Position numbers and translations under genes: made by a program. Source: Gynuella sp050296195 (GTDB taxonomy: Bacteria; Pseudomonadota; Gammaproteobacteria; Pseudomonadales; Natronospirillaceae). Taken from it: a stretch of DNA of 64,000 bases. The stretch lies in the NCBI RefSeq assembly GCF_050296195.1, contig NZ_JBNKRB010000035.1. The stretch is one strand, 5' to 3'. Positions 60,372-64,000 of the stretch are shown in pieces; position 1 is the stretch's first letter; every line of letters starts with the position of its first letter. A model generated the notes under the pieces. The model was given only the letters and a program-made list of their open reading frames with translations. It made no database searches and was not told the origin of the DNA.

Positions 60372-62063
60372 ATGAGTACATATCTCGATAACCTCTTCCA
60401 TCTCCGATACGCTGGGATATTTTGTATTTTGGCCCTGGCTTCCACCGGCACTCAGGCCATCGTTGACAGCAACAGTAATGGCTTGGTTGACATCAACACT
60501 CTGCAAGATCTTTATAAGATCCGTTACAATCTCGAGGGTACGGGTATGACCGACGCCTCCGGCAACACAGACAGCAGTGGTTGCCCAAGTGGTGGCTGTT
60601 TCGGTTACGAGCTGACAAAGGACCTGAATTTTGATACCAACGACAATGGTATTACCAGCGATGATTTGTATTGGAACAATGGTGCAGGCTGGGATCCGAT
60701 AGGCTCTGCAGAAGCGCCATTCAACGCCGAATTCAATGGTCATCATCACACCCTTTACAACCTCTATATTAATCGTACCGGCGAGGACAATATCGGATTG
60801 TTTGCTGCTATGGGCAACGGGAGAATCTACGATCTAACCATTGAGGGATCCAATAGAAATGTCTCTGTGGCCGGTAACAATAATACCGGAGTGTTGGTTG
60901 GCAGCCTGCTGTCTCTGGACGATGAACAGATATACACGTTTGCTTTAGAGCATAACATCATTTCCGGCAATGTCTCTGGTGGCAATAATGTCGGTCTGCT
61001 GATGGGCAGTCTTCGTTCAATGGCTAATTATGATGTTCATCAACTTATCGTTACCGGTAACCAACTGAGCGGTAAAGTAAACGGTCGCGATCGGGTGGCC
61101 GGTGTGGTGGGTTACATCAATGGCCCAGACCTTAACAGTTTTACCGGGTTGACAGCCTCGATATCAGACAATCAGGTGTCTGCACTTATCAGCGGTGACA
61201 ATTATGTCGGCGGCCTGGCCGGCCATATCAATGTCACACAGCAATATAACTGGGGTGACAAAACTTCCATGACCTCTAACAGTATCTCCGGAACCATCAC
61301 CGGTACTCTAAATGTTGGTGGTATGATCGGAGGCCTGATCGCAAATCAATACAATGCCTCAGCCAATGTACTGGATAACATTTCCACAGCCGCTGTTGAT
61401 GGTGACGGAAATCTCGGTGGCCTGATCGGCTACGTGGAGTCAGATGGCAATTTCCCAAGCGTTGTCATCGCTCACAACTCAGCCCATGGTAACGTCAATG
61501 GAGCGCGCAGAAATGTCGGCGGCCTGATAGGCCTGATTTTGATTGCCAATGCCAGCTCAATCGATACTTATCAGAATTATGCAACCGGTCAGGTCAGCGG
61601 TTCCCGATCCGTCGGCGGATTAATGGGCCACATACATTCTTTTTCATCGTCCTGGCCGGACGTCGTCACCAACGTTACCGACAGCTTCGCGTATGGCAAA
61701 GTCACCGGTACCGCCATGGTCGGAGGCCTCATTGGCTACATTGATGAGGCTTATCTGAGTATCTATGTCAGTAACACTTACTCTATCGGACAAGTGAATG
61801 GTCAGTCCGATACTGGTGGGCTGATCGGACGTATCGACTCCCTGGGAGACTATTTCGGAACTGACATGACCAACGTCTCAGCTAGCTTCTGGGATACTCT
61901 ACGCAGCGGCAAGTCAACCAGTGCAGGCGAGGAGACGGGTTATAATACCCGAATCTTAAAATGCCCTACCGCACCGGGTGAGTGTGCATCCGGTTTGTAT
62001 TCTGGCTGGAGTACAACTATCTGGGATTTTGGCACTTCCAGTGATTATCCTGTGTTGAAATAA
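60372..62063 (+). CDS. Secreted GLUG-repeat protein
   Basis: 563 residues from the ATG at 60372 (AAGGA 8 nt upstream). Signal peptide of ~29 residues (cleavage near TGTQA). Then a Ca-binding-like DSNSNGLVD element (about 32-40), a Cys pair (GCPSGGC), a second Asp-rich loop (FDTNDNGITSDD) and PIGSAEAPFNAEFNGHHHTLYNL, the usual entry to a beta-helix. About ten GLUG-type units follow (VGGLIGYI and variants such as VAGVVGYI, VGGMIGGL, LGGLIGYV), spaced ~40-50 residues. A Cys pair lies near the C-terminus. Such proteins are cell-surface or secreted adhesin-like; no anchor or autotransporter domain is seen. Confidence 0.85.
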   Translation: MSTYLDNLFHLRYAGIFCILALASTGTQAIVDSNSNGLVDINTLQDLYKIRYNLEGTGMTDASGNTDSSGCPSGGCFGYELTKDLNFDTNDNGITSDDLYWNNGAGWDPIGSAEAPFNAEFNGHHHTLYNLYINRTGEDNIGLFAAMGNGRIYDLTIEGSNRNVSVAGNNNTGVLVGSLLSLDDEQIYTFALEHNIISGNVSGGNNVGLLMGSLRSMANYDVHQLIVTGNQLSGKVNGRDRVAGVVGYINGPDLNSFTGLTASISDNQVSALISGDNYVGGLAGHINVTQQYNWGDKTSMTSNSISGTITGTLNVGGMIGGLIANQYNASANVLDNISTAAVDGDGNLGGLIGYVESDGNFPSVVIAHNSAHGNVNGARRNVGGLIGLILIANASSIDTYQNYATGQVSGSRSVGGLMGHIHSFSSSWPDVVTNVTDSFAYGKVTGTAMVGGLIGYIDEAYLSIYVSNTYSIGQVNGQSDTGGLIGRIDSLGDYFGTDMTNVSASFWDTLRSGKSTSAGEETGYNTRILKCPTAPGECASGLYSGWSTTIWDFGTSSDYPVLK

Positions 62064-62174
62064 TTCAGATCCACCATGTATGGCAACGTTTGTTGCCGGA
62101 ATGACTAGCAGGTTGTTGATGTTCGACGGACGTTGTGAATATGGCGTTAAAATCAATAGCTTGCCAGACAACAA

Positions 62175-62201
62175 CCAAAGAGGTCAGCACGACCTCTTTG
62201 G
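62175..62201. terminator. Convergent terminator-like hairpin
   Basis: CCAAAGAGGTC / GACCTCTTTGG, an 11-bp perfect stem with a 5-nt loop, between the GLUG gene and glcB. T-runs on both sides are weak (TTGTTGT on the minus strand). Confidence 0.65.
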
Positions 62202-62246
62202 TAAGCGCCCATATAATTTTTTCGCCATCATAGACAGCACACCCCC

Positions 62247-64000
62247 TCAACCAGCCTTTACTTTGCGGCGATAGGCATGCAGCAATGGTTCGGTATAACC
62301 ACTGGGCTGGTCTTTACCTTTCAGCACCAGATCGCAGGCCGCCTGAAATGCATAACTGGCTTCAAAATCAGGTGCCATTGGCCGATAGGCAGGATCTTGC
62401 GCATTCTGCCGGTCTACCACTGCAGCCATGCGTTTCATGGTGGCAATCACCTGTTCTTCACTACAGACACCGTGATATAACCAGTTAGCCATATGCTGGC
62501 TGGAAATTCTCAGGGTGGCGCGATCCTCCATCAAGCCAACATCATTGATATCAGGCACTTTTGAACAACCAATCCCTTGATCAACCCAACGCACCACATA
62601 ACCCAGAATCCCCTGAGCGTTGTTATCGAGTTCCTGCTGGATGTTTTCAGCGGACAAACCTGATACATCACTAAGCACAGGAATGGTCAGAATGTCATCC
62701 AGAGAGGCCCGTTGACGATCTTTTATTGCCTCTTGCTTCGCCGCCACATTGACCTGATGATAATGAAGGGCATGCAGCGTTGCCGCCGTGGGCGATGGAA
62801 CCCAGGCGCAATTTGCACCCGCCTGCGGATGAGCCACTTTGGTTTCCAGCATCTGACACATTTCATCAGGAATCGGCCACATGCCTTTACCGATCTGAGC
62901 CCTTCCCTTCAGACCGGTAGCCAGACCGATATCCACATTCCAGTCTTCATAGGCTTTGATCCAGGGCTGTTGTTTCATCAACGTCTTGCGAATCATCGGG
63001 CCAGCCTGCATGCTTGTGTGAATTTCGTCGCCGGTACGGTCCAGAAATCCGGTATTGATAAACACCACCCGATCTCTGGCAGCGCGAATACAGGCTTTCA
63101 AATTCACCGTGGTGCGACGCTCCTCATCCATGATGCCAACCTTAATGGTGAACCTTGGCAATTCCAACACATCTTCAACTCTGCCAAACAGCTCATTAGT
63201 AAACGCCACTTCTTCGGGACCGTGCATTTTAGGTTTAACAATGTAGATGCTGCGGGTTTTGGAGTTGCGATATTTACCGAGCCCTTTGATATCATGCATG
63301 GCAATCAATGAAGTAACCATGGCATCCAATATGCCCTCGGGAATTTCCCGGCCATGCTTATCCATCACCGCATCAATGGCCATCAGATGACCGACATTGC
63401 GCACAAACATCAGACTGCGTCCCGGTAATCTAATCGTCCGTCCATCGGCAGCAGTATATTCGCGATCAGGGTGTAATACTCGGGTCATCATCCGCCCACC
63501 CTTGTCGAAGGTATCCTGCAGATCACCATTCATTAATCCCAGCCAATTACGATACACCACGACTTTATCATCAGCATCGACTGCGGCTATGGAATCTTCA
63601 CAATCCTGAATCGTGGTCAGCGCCGCTTCCATAAGAATATCTTTGATACCTGCTGGATCACTAGCGCCTATCGGACTCGATGGATCAATCTGAATTTCAA
63701 AATGCAGCCCGTTGTTCCGCAGCAATATCGCCACCGGATGATCAACAGCCCCCACATACCCTACAAATTTCCGCGGGTCTTTCAGATCCACAGTGACACC
63801 ATCCACCAGGGTGACCAATAAATTTTCATCTTCAATGTGGTAAGCCCGGGCATCATTATGACTGCCGGAGGATAATGGCACAGCCTGGTCCAGAAAGGAC
63901 CGGCCAAATTCGATGACACGCGCGCCTCTTACCGGGTTATAGGTAGTGCCTTTTTCTGCTCCACCATTCTCAGAAATTACATCCGTTCCGTATAACGCAT
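62247..64000 (-). CDS. glcB: Malate synthase G (5' end beyond the window)
   Basis: C-terminal ~584 of about 725 residues; the frame is open to the right edge and reads ALYGTDVISENGGAEKG at the cut. Condenses glyoxylate with acetyl-CoA to malate. Recognised by NPVRGARVIEFGRSFLDQ, SLMFVRNVGHLM, MHDIKGLGKYRNSKTRSIYIVKPKMHGPEEVAFT with the catalytic Arg and Glu region, GIMDEERRTTVNLKACIRAA, and the C-terminal GYTEPLLHAYRRKVKAG. It would let the cell assimilate C2 units, fitting acetaldehyde/acetate from ethanolamine use. Confidence 0.97.
   Translation of the reverse strand, partial: ALYGTDVISENGGAEKGTTYNPVRGARVIEFGRSFLDQAVPLSSGSHNDARAYHIEDENLLVTLVDGVTVDLKDPRKFVGYVGAVDHPVAILLRNNGLHFEIQIDPSSPIGASDPAGIKDILMEAALTTIQDCEDSIAAVDADDKVVVYRNWLGLMNGDLQDTFDKGGRMMTRVLHPDREYTAADGRTIRLPGRSLMFVRNVGHLMAIDAVMDKHGREIPEGILDAMVTSLIAMHDIKGLGKYRNSKTRSIYIVKPKMHGPEEVAFTNELFGRVEDVLELPRFTIKVGIMDEERRTTVNLKACIRAARDRVVFINTGFLDRTGDEIHTSMQAGPMIRKTLMKQQPWIKAYEDWNVDIGLATGLKGRAQIGKGMWPIPDEMCQMLETKVAHPQAGANCAWVPSPTAATLHALHYHQVNVAAKQEAIKDRQRASLDDILTIPVLSDVSGLSAENIQQELDNNAQGILGYVVRWVDQGIGCSKVPDINDVGLMEDRATLRISSQHMANWLYHGVCSEEQVIATMKRMAAVVDRQNAQDPAYRPMAPDFEASYAFQAACDLVLKGKDQPSGYTEPLLHAYRRKVKAG

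Overview
The window looks like a chromosomal segment of a gammaproteobacterium of moderate GC, probably a marine Oceanospirillales-like lineage. This rests on gene order and protein character: mreBCD-maf-rng-yhdP-nit, and ftsH-folP-glmM-tpiA-secG-tRNA-Leu-tRNA-fMet-rimP-nusA-infB-rbfA-truB-rpsO-pnp. The genus cannot be fixed from the sequence alone. There is no CRISPR array, insertion sequence or intact prophage.

Layout. 0-4.2 kb: a Gld-type ABC transporter operon (ATPase tail, large permease/GldG fusion, DUF4340 protein). 4.3-7.9 kb: a P-loop kinase, a patatin-like lipase and an ABC-2 exporter pair. 7.9-9.7 kb: a two-gene replication module, a DnaT-domain protein and a lambda-P-like helicase-loader candidate, with two DnaA-box 9-mers next to and inside it. 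9.8-11.9 kb: eutBC, ethanolamine ammonia-lyase. 12-27.6 kb: a dense minus-strand block for translation, RNA decay and cell-wall precursors, from rlmE-ftsH down to pnp, with two tRNAs. 27.7-32.3 kb: yhbY, a DMT transporter, glyA and ettA. 32.4-36.4 kb: a PAS/degenerate-GGDEF membrane protein and a large Clp_N-like + KAP NTPase, lying where many relatives carry tldD. 36.4-45.7 kb: nit-yhdP-rng-maf-mreDCB. 46-49.2 kb: gatCAB. 49.2-50 kb: a crotonase.

50.3-57.4 kb is a catabolic island. A minus-strand operon encodes dihydropyrimidinase/hydantoinase, an ABC ATPase, two permeases and an NMT1-type binding protein. Divergent from it is an M20 N-carbamoyl-amino-acid/beta-ureidopropionate hydrolase. 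The 478-bp divergent region carries a 46-bp promoter/operator block present twice as mirror-image copies (38/46 identical), each about 90-115 bp from its gene. One regulator therefore probably switches both units together. Together the genes would import a cyclic ureide or pyrimidine-type compound, open the ring and remove the carbamoyl group. The dihydropyrimidine dehydrogenase and the regulator are not in the window.

57.4-62.2 kb is accessory and gene-poor. It holds weak small ORFs, an unrecognised protein with a complete ferritin-like diiron ligand pattern, and a secreted GLUG-repeat protein. The right edge cuts glcB (malate synthase G). The strongest leads are the lambda-O/P-like replication pair, the mirrored operator, the Clp_N-KAP protein and the diiron protein.
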